DNA of 64,000 nucleotides from an uncultured Alphaproteobacteria bacterium (GCA_934277545.1 CAKQUG010000005.1:95558-159557), one strand, 5' to 3'; numbered from the stretch's first letter, positions 17,452-26,050 are shown. Notes: generated from the sequence alone by a model not told the origin. Made by a program: numbers and translations.

Positions 17452-17823
17452 TTACTTCAATTCAACTTTAGCGCCAGCGGCTTCCAATTTAGCTTTGATA
17501 GCTTCAGCTTCTTCTTTAGAAGCGCCTTCTTTAACAGTTTTAGGAGCGCCGTCTACCAAATCTTTAGCTTCTTTCAAGCCTAAGTTTGTAATAGCGCGGA
17601 TTTCTTTAATAACGTTAATTTTGTTAGCGCCTGCTTCAGCCAGAACTACATCAAATTCTGTCTTTTCTTCAGCAGCGGCAGCGCCTGCACCGGCAACACC
17701 AGCAACAGCAACAGCTGCAGCAGCGGAAACGCCCCATTTTTCTTCTAACATTTTTGACAATTCAGCAGCTTCCATAACTGTCAGAGCTGATAATTCATCT
17801 ACTAATTTGGCCAAATCTGCCAT
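17452..17823 (-). CDS. rplL: 50S ribosomal protein L7/L12
   Basis: 123 residues, standard length. The N-terminal dimerisation helix region (LAKLVDELSALTVMEAAELSKMLEEKW) is cut by an Ala/Gly hinge (AAAAVAVAGVAGAGAAAAEE), then the conserved factor-binding domain with KINVIKEIRAITNLGLKEAK and GAKVELK at the C-terminus. Forms the stalk that recruits translation GTPases through L10. It follows rplJ after 172 bases. A terminator follows rather than rpoB. Confidence 0.97.
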   Translation of the reverse strand: MADLAKLVDELSALTVMEAAELSKMLEEKWGVSAAAAVAVAGVAGAGAAAAEEKTEFDVVLAEAGANKINVIKEIRAITNLGLKEAKDLVDGAPKTVKEGASKEEAEAIKAKLEAAGAKVELK

Positions 17824-17995
17824 TTTTTTTCTCCAAATAAATTAAATTAAAATTTTCTAATTAAAAACCATTTACACAGCTAAACTTTTTTTTGTTTTAG
17901 GCCGAGTGCCGCGCCGCTGATTTTGAGCGAAGTATACAACTTAGTACATAAGCGATAAATCAGCAAGCATGACTCGCATAAAACGAAAAAGAAAA

Positions 17996-18478
17996 CTATG
18001 CAGCTTCTTTTTCGCTGTAAGCCTTGGTAACTCTTGCCAATTTGGCGGCAGGAGCCTGCAACAAACCAACCAGTTTGGCGCGCAATTCGTCCATAGACGG
18101 AATAGCAGCCAATTCTTTGATTTCATCTAAAGTCAGAGCTTTGTCAGACAAAGCACCGCCAACGATAACCAATTTTTCATTAGTTTTTGCAAATTCAACA
18201 CATGCTTTGCAGGCGGCAATCGGGTCATTGGCATAAGCCAAAGCAACCGGACCTTTGAACAGGTCTGCCAAACCTTCAAATTTTGTATCTTTTACAGCAA
18301 GACGAGCAATACGGTTTTTAGTAACTCTCAAAGAGGCACCGGCATCACGCACTTTGTTTCTCAATTCGTCAGCTTCAGCCACAGTCAAACCTAAATATTC
18401 GGTGATTACAACTGATTCTGCGTTAGAGAATACTTCATGCATCATGTTGAGTAACTCTGTTTTTTCTTCGCGGTTCAC
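17996..18478 (-). CDS. rplJ: 50S ribosomal protein L10
   Basis: 160 residues. Base of the L7/L12 stalk; binds 23S rRNA with its N-terminal domain (SVVITEYLGLTVAEADELR, LRVTKNRIARLA) and L7/L12 dimers with its C-terminal helix (LVGLLQAPAAKLARVTKAY). The start is GTG with GGAGACAA upstream; an internal ATG would cut into the conserved domain. In known bacteria L10 represses its own mRNA through the leader; a long structured leader is present here. Confidence 0.96.
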   Translation of the reverse strand: MNREEKTELLNMMHEVFSNAESVVITEYLGLTVAEADELRNKVRDAGASLRVTKNRIARLAVKDTKFEGLADLFKGPVALAYANDPIAACKACVEFAKTNEKLVIVGGALSDKALTLDEIKELAAIPSMDELRAKLVGLLQAPAAKLARVTKAYSEKEAA

Positions 18479-18835
18479 TTATTGTCTCCAAACGAAAATG
18501 TTAAATTCAGACCCTCAAGGTCTAAACCGTTACCAAACCCGCAATATTCTCATAAAGAATTTTGCGGAACCTAAATCTGTCCAGGAGAAAAATTTAATTC
18601 TAAAACTCACTCCCGTCTATGTAGGATATTTAAGGCTTTGCGACACCGTCAGCTTTAGTTACAAGCAAAAAGCCTTCGGTATCGTAAGCCGCCCACAGTC
18701 TTGGACAGTTTCAAAGGTAAAAACCTTTGAAGAGCGGGGCAGAAAAATCATATAAACAACTTCTCTGCCCTAAACTGATTTGCCTTTTAACAAACTTTTT
18801 ATCAAAAAGCAAGCATTATTTAATATAGTTAAAAA
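18479..18835 (-). promoter_or_regulatory. rplJ leader, likely L10-L7/L12 autoregulatory region
   Basis: 357 bases without a gene between rplA and rplJ. It has two clear hairpins: TTCAAAGGT/ACCTTTGAA (18710-18731) and GGGCAGA/TCTGCCC (18737-18770). Further toward rplJ is a conserved-looking stretch around 18650-18690 (minus-strand CGATACCGAAGGCTTTT). Long rplJ leaders that bind L10(L7/L12)4 are known in many bacteria; the assignment here is by position and structure, not by motif match. Confidence 0.5.
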
Positions 18836-19519
18836 CTATAATTCAGAAGCGTTAACCTTTACGCCGACACCCATTGTAGAGCTGATTGAAATTTTCTTCA
18901 AATATGTGCCCTTCAAGGTAGCAGGTTTAGCTTTGATAATTGTTTCGATGAACAATTTAGCGTTATCATAGATTTTGTCTTCAGAGAAAGACGCTTTAGC
19001 AACACCGGCGTGAACAATACCATTCTTTTCTACACGATATTGAACTTCACCGGCCTTAGCGTTTTTAACTGCTGTGGCAACATCTGCGGTAACTGTGCCC
19101 AATTTAGGGTTTGGCATCAAGCCTTTAGGACCCAAAACGCGAGCAACACGACCAGCCATACCCATCATATCAGGGGTGGCGATACATCTATCAAAGTCAA
19201 TTTTACCGGCCAAGATAGAATCTACCAAATTTTCGGCACCGATAACATCTGCACCGGCTGCTTTAGCTTCGTCAGCTTTTTCGCCCTGAGCAAATACGGC
19301 AACGCGAACGGTTTTACCATTACCGTGCGGCAACTGGCAAACACCGCGAATCATTTGGTCTGCGTGTTTCGGATCAACACCTAAATTGATTGCTAAATCA
19401 ATGGTTTCATCAAATTTTGCTTTTGCATTTTCCTTAACGATTTTAACTGCTTCTTTAAGGCTGTACTCTTGATTTTTATCCAGAGTCTTATATGCATTTA
19501 CTAATCTTTTTCCGCTCAT
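18836..19519 (-). CDS. rplA: 50S ribosomal protein L1
   Basis: 227 residues, normal length. Motifs include KFDETIDLAINLGVDPKHAD, VRGVCQLPHGNGKTVRVAVF-type text (here IRGVCQLPHGNGKTVRVAVF) and GPKGLMPNPKLGTVT, the RNA-binding signature. Forms the L1 stalk near the ribosomal E site and acts as translational repressor of its own operon in other bacteria. It follows rplK after 4 bases. Confidence 0.97.
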   Translation of the reverse strand: MSGKRLVNAYKTLDKNQEYSLKEAVKIVKENAKAKFDETIDLAINLGVDPKHADQMIRGVCQLPHGNGKTVRVAVFAQGEKADEAKAAGADVIGAENLVDSILAGKIDFDRCIATPDMMGMAGRVARVLGPKGLMPNPKLGTVTADVATAVKNAKAGEVQYRVEKNGIVHAGVAKASFSEDKIYDNAKLFIETIIKAKPATLKGTYLKKISISSTMGVGVKVNASEL

Positions 19520-19523
19520 CGAC

Positions 19524-19961
19524 TTACTCCGTAACCTTAATACCCATAGAAATGGCTTGACCTTTAACCATATTCATAGCAGCTTCAACTGTAGGACAGT
19601 TCAAGTCCGGCAATTTGGTGGCAGCAATTTCTTTTACCTGTTCCAAAGTAATTTGACCGGCAACAGTTTTGCCAGGTTCTTTAGAAGCGGATTGCACGCC
19701 GGCAGCTTTCTTAATCAAATAAGAAACCGGAGGCAATTTAGTGATGAATGTAAAGCTCTTATCCTCGTATGCGGTGATGATTACCGGCACAGGAACACCC
19801 GGTTCCATTTTTTGAGTTTTAGCGTTGAATGCTTTACAAAATTCCATAATATTCAGGCCTTTTTGACCCAAAGCTGGACCAACCGGCGGAGAAGGGTTAG
19901 CTTTTCCGGCAGGTATTTGCAGCTTGATAAGACCTAAAATTTTCTTTTTAGATTTAGCCAT
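19524..19961 (-). CDS. rplK: 50S ribosomal protein L11
   Basis: 145 residues. N-terminal domain with KLQIPAGKANPSPPVGPALG and the C-terminal rRNA-binding domain ending MNMVKGQAISMGIKV. Part of the GTPase-associated centre. First gene of the operon; nusG and secE, which usually precede it, are not upstream here. Confidence 0.97.
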   Translation of the reverse strand: MAKSKKKILGLIKLQIPAGKANPSPPVGPALGQKGLNIMEFCKAFNAKTQKMEPGVPVPVIITAYEDKSFTFITKLPPVSYLIKKAAGVQSASKEPGKTVAGQITLEQVKEIAATKLPDLNCPTVEAAMNMVKGQAISMGIKVTE

Positions 19962-19983
19962 TATAATACCTCATTGTAGGTTA

Positions 19984-20012
19984 GTGGTAAAGACCAATGG
20001 CTGGTCTCCCAC
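19984..20012 (-). promoter_or_regulatory. hairpin in the rplK leader, possible L1 operator
   Basis: GTGG...CCAC encloses AGACCA...TGGTCT, giving an interrupted ten-pair stem that starts 22 bases upstream of the rplK start codon. In E. coli the L1 repressor site is in the same position; the sequence match was not tested, so this is a positional inference. Confidence 0.4.
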
Positions 20013-20152
20013 ATTGTTAAACATAAACAGCCAAGGATACAAATATCCCTAACCGTCTGTTTTGTATATCACATTATTTGCAAAATGCAAGTGTTTTTTG
20101 TTTTTATTACAAAAGCGGTTTATGGATGCGTGGGCAATGATGATGTTTGAAA

Positions 20153-20198
20153 CCTCGCCCCTTGCTCTATCGTCATTGCGAGCAAAGCGAAGCAATCC
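20153..20198 (+). repeat. interspersed repeat, CTCTATCGTCATTGC family, copy 1
   Basis: Contains CTCTATCGTCATTGC followed by a GCGAAGCAATCC end. A related copy lies in minus orientation inside the leader of the prepilin gene at 46926-46973, where the shared core includes CTCTATCGTCATTGC and AGCGAAG. Elements of this type are dispersed through many alphaproteobacterial genomes. Confidence 0.65.
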
Positions 20199-20524
20199 AG
20201 TAACCTCACTTCGTGCGGAAGAGGTCGACGCAAAGTGTCGGATGAGGGTGCTTGATGGCGTTGCAACAATCGCTAAAAGGCGTTTGCGGCACCGTCATTA
20301 TCGGCCTTGTGCCGATAATCTTGTGTGAACATACTCCTTTTTAATGGTGTTGCAATTTTTTTATTGGGTTAGAGACTCGTTGCCACAAAATCCTAGGTAC
20401 AAGACCTAGGATGACGGGAATATAAGACGCCAGTTGAGCGATTGTTGCGAGTTTTTCAGGTACCCCTCGCCCGGTGCCCTCTTCCGCAAGGGGCGAGGGT
20501 ACCGCGGGGCGAGAGGTTAGACCT
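20199..20524. other. gene-free repeat-rich spacer downstream of the PilV-like gene
   Basis: No supported gene. It holds two inverted repeats: ATCCTAGGT/ACCTAGGAT (20390-20412, five-base loop) and GGTACCCCTCGCCC/GGGGCGAGGGTACC (20459-20503, near-perfect). Neither has a T run on the minus strand, so they look like palindromic repeats rather than ordinary terminators of the PilV-like gene, although the second begins only 22 bases past that stop codon. The short open frame here reads through repeat sequence. Confidence 0.6.
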
Positions 20525-23500
20525 TTACCATACTTCGTCGTATTTTAATGCCGGGTCATTCACTCTGTTATGATTACTTGGAGATTTTTTATAGTCTGTT
20601 GGAACACCTGTCATATTTTGCATATAACTATAATTATCTATAAATTTTCCATAATCATCTATAAAAGGTTTTTTCTTATTAACTTCCATATTTGTTCTAT
20701 TGAAATAACAATATACTGTTGCATAAGATTCCATCGTTCCTCTAATTACCGGGAATACATTCCAATATAAAGCGTTCTTTTTTGGTTTACTACTATCGGA
20801 ACTATCGGATTTCTTTTCTAAAAATGCACTGTACATAGAGTACGGATACAAGAACCCTGTAACAGCAGACCATCCTCGGGTATAACCACTCTCTGCTTTA
20901 AGCGGAATAACCATTGACTTCAATCTGGTACTTTGCTGGAACATCAACGGAGCATTAGGCTTAGTTGCCGAATCTTTACCTGTAGATGTGCTTGGTGAAG
21001 TATAATTCAAAACATACGATGTTGTAGTTAATGAACCTTTGCTACCGCTTCCCGGACTAATATGTACAGTTTCTGTCCCGTTATTTACATCCACATTACC
21101 ATACACTGAAACATTTTCAAATCTAGGTGGATTTTTAGTCGCTTCATCTGCTTGTGTATCACTTGGAGTATCCGGAGTTATAAAATATCTACTTCCGCTT
21201 TTGCGCAACAAACCTGCCTGTCCTACTTCAAAACTTGCCGGAGTTAAAGTGATAACACGCATATAGCCCGGCGGACATTGCGGAGCCGGAACCACGCCCA
21301 TGAATGGAGACGCCCAGTTACTAGAAACCGACATATCAACACTGTCGTCCCCTACATCACCACTATCTGTATCATATTTTCTAGCTTTGTCATAATCTGT
21401 TTCCTTATCCCAATCTGATGCTTTAGATTCTACAACCGTATTATTTACCACATAAATACCTTTATTGATAAAGTCCGGTAAAATATCGCTCAAACGAGCT
21501 CCGCCGCGGGTGGTTAATTTAATATCATTCATAACAGATGTATACGCCGGATTTACCATATAGGTATCATAGCGATTAGCACCTGTTTCATAATCGCTTC
21601 TTTCTGTTTTCGTTAAAAGATCAGGAATTGTAGCTCCTTGCACAGAGTAATTTTTCTTATCACCACCTGTTATTGTATCTCCACCAGCTGGATTATTTGC
21701 AACAAAGCGGGAGGCGGAAATTACACCATAACCCTGGTCAGCATTCAAATCTTTCTTATCTGAATATTCATTACCTCTTACTTCAACGTATCCTTTACGG
21801 ATATAGATAGTACCTGTGTTAGTATTTGCCGTATAAGAACCATCTGCATTTTTTAAGGCGTTACGAACGTGCGTTGCACCTTGTTCCATATACAAAATAT
21901 TTTTATCTTCATCTTTAAGTATTGGTTGTGCAATAACCATGTTTCTAGTTGATCCTACCGGTACAATGTTAATTCCTGCATCATTTTTATATTCTCCGAT
22001 AGAAAGATAATATCTGTTCGGTTCCGATTGTATCATAGCAGTTTTACCACCTGTTGCTTCTAATCCGCTTTCACTGTTACCTACTAAAACGTTACCATGC
22101 ATTGTAACATCATAGTCATCCTCAAACTTATTATTAAAAGATGGATCTTTTGCATTTTTATTTGTACGCACACTAAATACCATTTTATTACTATAAGTAG
22201 GGGTCGATGAACTTCCTCCAAGTGAAATGTTAAAGTTTGCTATTTCTTTGGAAGTAACATTTAAATTTGCTTCAGCTAAATCAACGGCACCTGAATTAAA
22301 TACGGTTTTTACATCCTCATCCTTATTACGTCCCTCAATCGTCAACTGCTTACCTTCCATTGTCGCTTGCATATCGGAGTTGCGCAATTTTATGGTATTT
22401 TCAGATAAATCGTTTTTAAAATTGTCTTCCACTCCAAAATCATCTTCATTCAGCGCTTGAATCAAAGTTCCTTTACCACTGATAGTCATATCCGTAGTAC
22501 CGCGAATGTCGGTTACCGGTGCTGTAATTTTGATATTAGCGGCCACATCATTGTCTTTTCCGTCTTTACCTCCTTTATTTAATACAATTTGAGCTTCGTG
22601 TTCTGAAGATTCTCTTAATCCTGGCACACCTTTAATCTCTTTAGCTTCTGAGCCAATTCTTAAACCTATTTGCACTGGATTTACATTAAAACGCGTATTT
22701 GATTTGTTAATATTCGAATATCTTCCTGCACTGTCTGCATTTGGCTGCGCCACAAGCATTCCTAAATTATGCACATACATCCATTTATCATTATCATCAA
22801 TATTTGTTGAGCCTACTTCAAAATCTGAAGCACGAAGATGTTGTGTATCGAGTTGACCTGCTGCAAGCAGACCTTCTGCTACAGTATTAGCTCCAATTCT
22901 TACAGGAAATGTTTGCGTATATCTATATGAAGGAGCATTTATATTTTCTGTAGCCGCATTTTTGCCATTAGCTAGGTTAATTTTTTTATATCCTCCGCTT
23001 CCCATCAATAAGATACTGTTATTTTGATGATCTCCTGGTGCGTTTATATCATTTGTTCCAACTGCTTGAAATGAAGCAATACTTTCATTTATTAAATTAA
23101 CCATGCCTCTAGGATTGTGATTATGATCACCTTGAATTAAATAGCTATCCGATCCTTGGTATTGATGTCCTAACGCACCGATTTTTACATCTGTCCAAGC
23201 CGGACCGGTGCCAGCGTCGTTGAGTTTGGAAGCCAAATTAACATCCATAAGGTTTGTTAACGAGCCGTCGGCGCGGGTGTTACCGTTGGTGTCAACTTTA
23301 AAATGAAAGTCCTCGTTGGCTCCGTCGGCGTCGACAAAGCGTCCGAAACCCAAACGAGTCGCGTCGGCTCTGAACGCTTGTTCCGCCGCGGTTATACTGC
23401 CTTGAATAAAAGCGTTAGGTTTGAGACCGTCGCCGGAAATATACAACCCGTACTCAGAGTCGTTGTCTGCCGAACCATCAGCCGTGGCGTTTTCTGCACC

Positions 23501-24298
23501 AACAATCAAACTTTTAATGTTGCGAATACTGAAAGTATCCGTTGACGCTGAGTTATTATAAACATCGTTTCTATTATCCACATTGCCCATGTACAAATCC
23601 GTACGCATGGTGTTTTTCCACCAGGTCGAACGGTCGTTAGGGTCGTCAGTATCGTCGCGTCCGCGCTGCAAATATTTATCCATATCAATTTCGTTGCCGG
23701 TTGCCGCGTTAATGGTGTCCGCCGACGCCGTTACAATGGAATATTCTGCCGCTCCGGCGCCGCTGTCCGGAAACGCATTGGTATACTCATCGCCTTCCAG
23801 TCTCCAAATACCGCCGATACCGCGAGCGGTTCCGGCTTCGGTTACATAACCGCCGCTGGCTCCAATCAGCGAAGCAATGCGCGAGGTACGCTCCTGTCCA
23901 ATGTTGGCGTTTGCCGGAAACAGCGCAAATGTAGTCAGGTTATTGCCCTGTTTTACAATGGTAATTTCCGGGTTGCCGTAGTTATACAAGGCTTTGCCCA
24001 CATCAAATTTATACGGCAGATAATCGCTTATCTGTTCAGGCGTTACCGGTCTGGTCGCCTGCGTTTCGCCCATATCTGCAATAATGGTGGAATAGTTGGC
24101 GCCCACATAATCGTTTGCCGCGTTCATTATGGTGCGAATGGTTGACGCCGTGTTGATGTCTTCAACCTCCATGGTTCTTTCCGCCGACTTTTTATACATA
24201 GTCGGGGTTACAACGGCGATAAGTCCCAGCATAGCCAGGGCTTCAATCATTAAACCACCCTGCTGTGCGATAGATTTTGAGATGTTACGGCGTTTCAT
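20525..24298 (-). CDS. giant PilV-like type IVb prepilin / pilus-tip adhesin
   Basis: 1257 residues. The N-terminus is a type IV prepilin site: basic leader KRRNISKSIAQQG, then G|GLMIEALAMLGLIAVVTP with Glu at +5. Wording and spacing resemble PilV of the R64 thin pilus (shufflon N-terminal domain), in which a constant N-terminal part of about 360 residues carries exchangeable receptor-binding tails. Here the DNA encoding roughly residues 1-365 is GC-rich (57% in 23701-23820) and the rest is AT-rich (33% in 23041-23160), so the tail may have been acquired or exchanged. The tail is Asn/Asp/Ser/Thr-rich, fits repetitive beta structure, and has very few Cys. A PilM-like gene lies 11 bases upstream. 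No invertase gene is nearby. Adhesin role is inferred from the family. Confidence 0.7.
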   Translation of the reverse strand: MKRRNISKSIAQQGGLMIEALAMLGLIAVVTPTMYKKSAERTMEVEDINTASTIRTIMNAANDYVGANYSTIIADMGETQATRPVTPEQISDYLPYKFDVGKALYNYGNPEITIVKQGNNLTTFALFPANANIGQERTSRIASLIGASGGYVTEAGTARGIGGIWRLEGDEYTNAFPDSGAGAAEYSIVTASADTINAATGNEIDMDKYLQRGRDDTDDPNDRSTWWKNTMRTDLYMGNVDNRNDVYNNSASTDTFSIRNIKSLIVGAENATADGSADNDSEYGLYISGDGLKPNAFIQGSITAAEQAFRADATRLGFGRFVDADGANEDFHFKVDTNGNTRADGSLTNLMDVNLASKLNDAGTGPAWTDVKIGALGHQYQGSDSYLIQGDHNHNPRGMVNLINESIASFQAVGTNDINAPGDHQNNSILLMGSGGYKKINLANGKNAATENINAPSYRYTQTFPVRIGANTVAEGLLAAGQLDTQHLRASDFEVGSTNIDDNDKWMYVHNLGMLVAQPNADSAGRYSNINKSNTRFNVNPVQIGLRIGSEAKEIKGVPGLRESSEHEAQIVLNKGGKDGKDNDVAANIKITAPVTDIRGTTDMTISGKGTLIQALNEDDFGVEDNFKNDLSENTIKLRNSDMQATMEGKQLTIEGRNKDEDVKTVFNSGAVDLAEANLNVTSKEIANFNISLGGSSSTPTYSNKMVFSVRTNKNAKDPSFNNKFEDDYDVTMHGNVLVGNSESGLEATGGKTAMIQSEPNRYYLSIGEYKNDAGINIVPVGSTRNMVIAQPILKDEDKNILYMEQGATHVRNALKNADGSYTANTNTGTIYIRKGYVEVRGNEYSDKKDLNADQGYGVISASRFVANNPAGGDTITGGDKKNYSVQGATIPDLLTKTERSDYETGANRYDTYMVNPAYTSVMNDIKLTTRGGARLSDILPDFINKGIYVVNNTVVESKASDWDKETDYDKARKYDTDSGDVGDDSVDMSVSSNWASPFMGVVPAPQCPPGYMRVITLTPASFEVGQAGLLRKSGSRYFITPDTPSDTQADEATKNPPRFENVSVYGNVDVNNGTETVHISPGSGSKGSLTTTSYVLNYTSPSTSTGKDSATKPNAPLMFQQSTRLKSMVIPLKAESGYTRGWSAVTGFLYPYSMYSAFLEKKSDSSDSSKPKKNALYWNVFPVIRGTMESYATVYCYFNRTNMEVNKKKPFIDDYGKFIDNYSYMQNMTGVPTDYKKSPSNHNRVNDPALKYDEVW

Positions 24299-24309
24299 GT
24301 TCGTTCTCC

Positions 24310-25128
24310 TTATTGTCCACTATTGCGTCTTTGCGTTCTGCAGTGTCCACCTATATCGGTGTTCCGGTATTTGTCAAAGGCAAACAGGCACGGCGCGCCG
24401 GCTTTGCACTTTTCCCGAAATTGCCGAGAAGCATTGTCCTGTCCGGTATAAAAAACCGGCGGAAACACAAATTTTACATATTTTGCGATTGAGCCTTTTT
24501 CATTTTGAGGATTCCTTTCATACGCAACCTGAATGGCGGTGCGCCCGACTAAATGGCATTTATTGGTTTCACACCACATCCAACCCATGTTTTTAACGCC
24601 GGAAAGTTCCCTTGCCAAATAATTGGTAAAATTAGGAGTCGGCGCAACCATAGACACTTTGTGCGAGCTGTCTCCCTCTGTAACTGTTATTTCGGTTGCC
24701 TTTTTGGAATACCAGCGGTTAGGTATTTGCGCAAAAGAAACCGCGTATCTATTCTTTTTGCCGTCAGCACTGCTGCAAGAGCGAACCTGTCCGCCGTTTT
24801 CTATTTTGTCGCTGAAACAATATATGGCGTGAGTTGATTCCGTGGCGACATCCGTCATATCATAGCCGACCGGCAAATTTTCTTCCATTTTATTAAGGCA
24901 ATTATTTCCCTTGGTACATTCATACGGGCTGTTATAGTTTGAACTTTGCGAATTATACAGCATTTCACATTCGGTACCGCGATAAAACGCCACATGTTCC
25001 GCCCGAAAGCGATTCACTACCGTGGCCGCTTTTACCTCGGCAAAAACTCCTGCTTTGTCTTCGCGCGGCGAGGTGTTGAGAAAACTCAATGCCACCATTA
25101 TTGTCGCCAGCAAAATCCATATATACAT
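24310..25128 (-). CDS. PilM-like membrane-anchored pilus protein
   Basis: 272 residues. One N-terminal hydrophobic segment (YIWILLATIMVALSFL) at the very start, then a soluble domain with eight or more Cys (GTECEMLY, YECTKGNNC, RSCSSADG, WCETNKCHL, REKCKAGAPC), suggesting a disulfide-rich periplasmic domain. Size of the anchor and the pairing with a PilV-like gene suggest the PilM family of R64-type thin pili, but known PilM is about half this length, so the match is tentative. It is directly upstream of the PilV-like gene on the same strand and shares its GC-rich composition. Confidence 0.5.
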   Translation of the reverse strand: MYIWILLATIMVALSFLNTSPREDKAGVFAEVKAATVVNRFRAEHVAFYRGTECEMLYNSQSSNYNSPYECTKGNNCLNKMEENLPVGYDMTDVATESTHAIYCFSDKIENGGQVRSCSSADGKKNRYAVSFAQIPNRWYSKKATEITVTEGDSSHKVSMVAPTPNFTNYLARELSGVKNMGWMWCETNKCHLVGRTAIQVAYERNPQNEKGSIAKYVKFVFPPVFYTGQDNASRQFREKCKAGAPCLFAFDKYRNTDIGGHCRTQRRNSGQ

Positions 25129-25171
25129 AACCCTACCTCAAAATGCGGTTTTACTCTAATTATAAGTTATC

Positions 25172-25217
25172 ACAAAAAATCGCCCATAACCAGCATATTT
25201 TACTAAAGCGGGCGATT
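25172..25217 (-). terminator. terminator of mutT
   Basis: AATCGCCC pairs with GGGCGATT around a 24-base loop; on the minus strand the stem is followed by TTTTT. It lies 48 bases after the mutT stop and before the PilM-like gene. Confidence 0.65.
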
Positions 25218-25265
25218 CTTCACAATTCTGTAACATTATTTAGCATTAAGGCAGTAAATTTTTGG

Positions 25266-25673
25266 TTAAATATTATTTTTTGCCGATTGCAGCAAAGTAT
25301 GGATAATCGGCTTATCCGCCGGAGCAAAGTCATATTGCGACAAATCCTGCACCGGCACCCATTTATATTGTTCGTGCTCGTTCAGTTCGGGAATTTGCTC
25401 TTGCGCGCAAACTGCGTGATAGCAATGCAGCTCAACCCGCCCGAAATCATAGTCATAGGCAGTATCCATAAAATGCGCGCCGACCAAAATAGGCAGATTC
25501 ATTTCCTCCAGCAATTCACGCGCAAGGCACTGTTCATAGGTTTCGCCCTGCTCCAGCTTGCCGCCCGGAAATTCCCATTTATATTCTAGGTCTTTACCGT
25601 GTTTACGCTGAGCTATCAAAATATGATTTTTGCAGGTAATAATTCCCGCCGCAACTTTTATAATTTTTTGCAT
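25266..25673 (-). CDS. mutT: 8-oxo-dGTP diphosphatase MutT-like (Nudix)
   Basis: 135 residues from the ATG preceded by ACGGAG; a longer frame starting 114 bases upstream lacks a ribosome site and conserved sequence. Hydrolyses oxidised (deoxy)nucleoside triphosphates to stop mutagenic incorporation. Opening KVAAGIITCKNHILIAQR is typical of MutT, and the Nudix box is GGKLEQGETYEQCLARELLEE. The usual Gly after REUxEEx is Asn (EEMNL), a small departure from consensus. Monocistronic. Confidence 0.85.
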   Translation of the reverse strand: MQKIIKVAAGIITCKNHILIAQRKHGKDLEYKWEFPGGKLEQGETYEQCLARELLEEMNLPILVGAHFMDTAYDYDFGRVELHCYHAVCAQEQIPELNEHEQYKWVPVQDLSQYDFAPADKPIIHTLLQSAKNNI

Positions 25674-25865
25674 TTTCACTCCGTTTTTTCCTTGTAATAC
25701 CTTTTTTAATAACGGCGAGATTACTCCCGCCGCCGCAACAAAACTATCGTTTGATAGAAATGTAAATTCGGAATTTCCGAATAACAATAATGATTTTTAT
25801 TGCCATTTTTTTACCTCCCCAAATGTTGGAAAGGGGAAAAACCTCGCCTATTTTTATTAAAATCA

Positions 25866-25894
25866 TTGACTTTTATATAAAAACAGGTTATCTT
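25866..25894 (+). promoter_or_regulatory. promoter of candidate small RNA
   Basis: TTGACT, 17-base spacer, TATCTT. No open reading frame follows on this strand; a hairpin with T run ends about 75 bases downstream. Confidence 0.55.
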
Positions 25895-25900
25895 TAACTT

Positions 25901-25976
25901 AGAAATTGGTTAAAGAAGTGGTTTAACCCCTTTCTTGGTTAAAAATTTGTCCGGTCTAGTCCACCGGACTATTTTT
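25901..25976 (+). ncRNA. candidate ~75-nt small RNA
   Basis: Lies in the 430-base gap between mutT and tkt. A predicted promoter is followed by hairpin GGTTAAA/TTTAACC (25908-25928), an unpaired pyrimidine-rich stretch (CCCCTTTCTTGG), and a terminator stem GTCCGGT/ACCGGAC with TATTTTTG. Both neighbouring genes are on the other strand, so the terminator needs another explanation than a protein gene. No known RNA family recognised. Transcription is inference. Confidence 0.5.
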
Positions 25977-26050
25977 GTATATATCAACTAAAAATAAATG
26001 TCAAATGAATTGCCGAGAAACAAATACCTCCGGCTATTCCCTACATACTG

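Noticed and set aside
18255..18755. 166-codon plus-strand reading frame opposite rplJ and its leader
   Set aside because: Antisense to a certain ribosomal gene; no family match.
20062..20328. 88-codon plus-strand reading frame downstream of rplK
   Set aside because: Reads through the interspersed repeat (LSSLRAKRSNPV is the repeat-encoded peptide) and has no ribosome site.
23180..23220. Possible shufflon recombination site at the GC break of the PilV-like gene
   Set aside because: GCCGGACCGGTGCCAG resembles part of the R64 site by chance only; no inverted copies of it and no recombinase gene were seen.
25674..25787. Longer MutT starting 38 residues upstream
   Set aside because: No conserved sequence in the extension; the inner ATG has an ACGGAG site and starts the standard Nudix fold.
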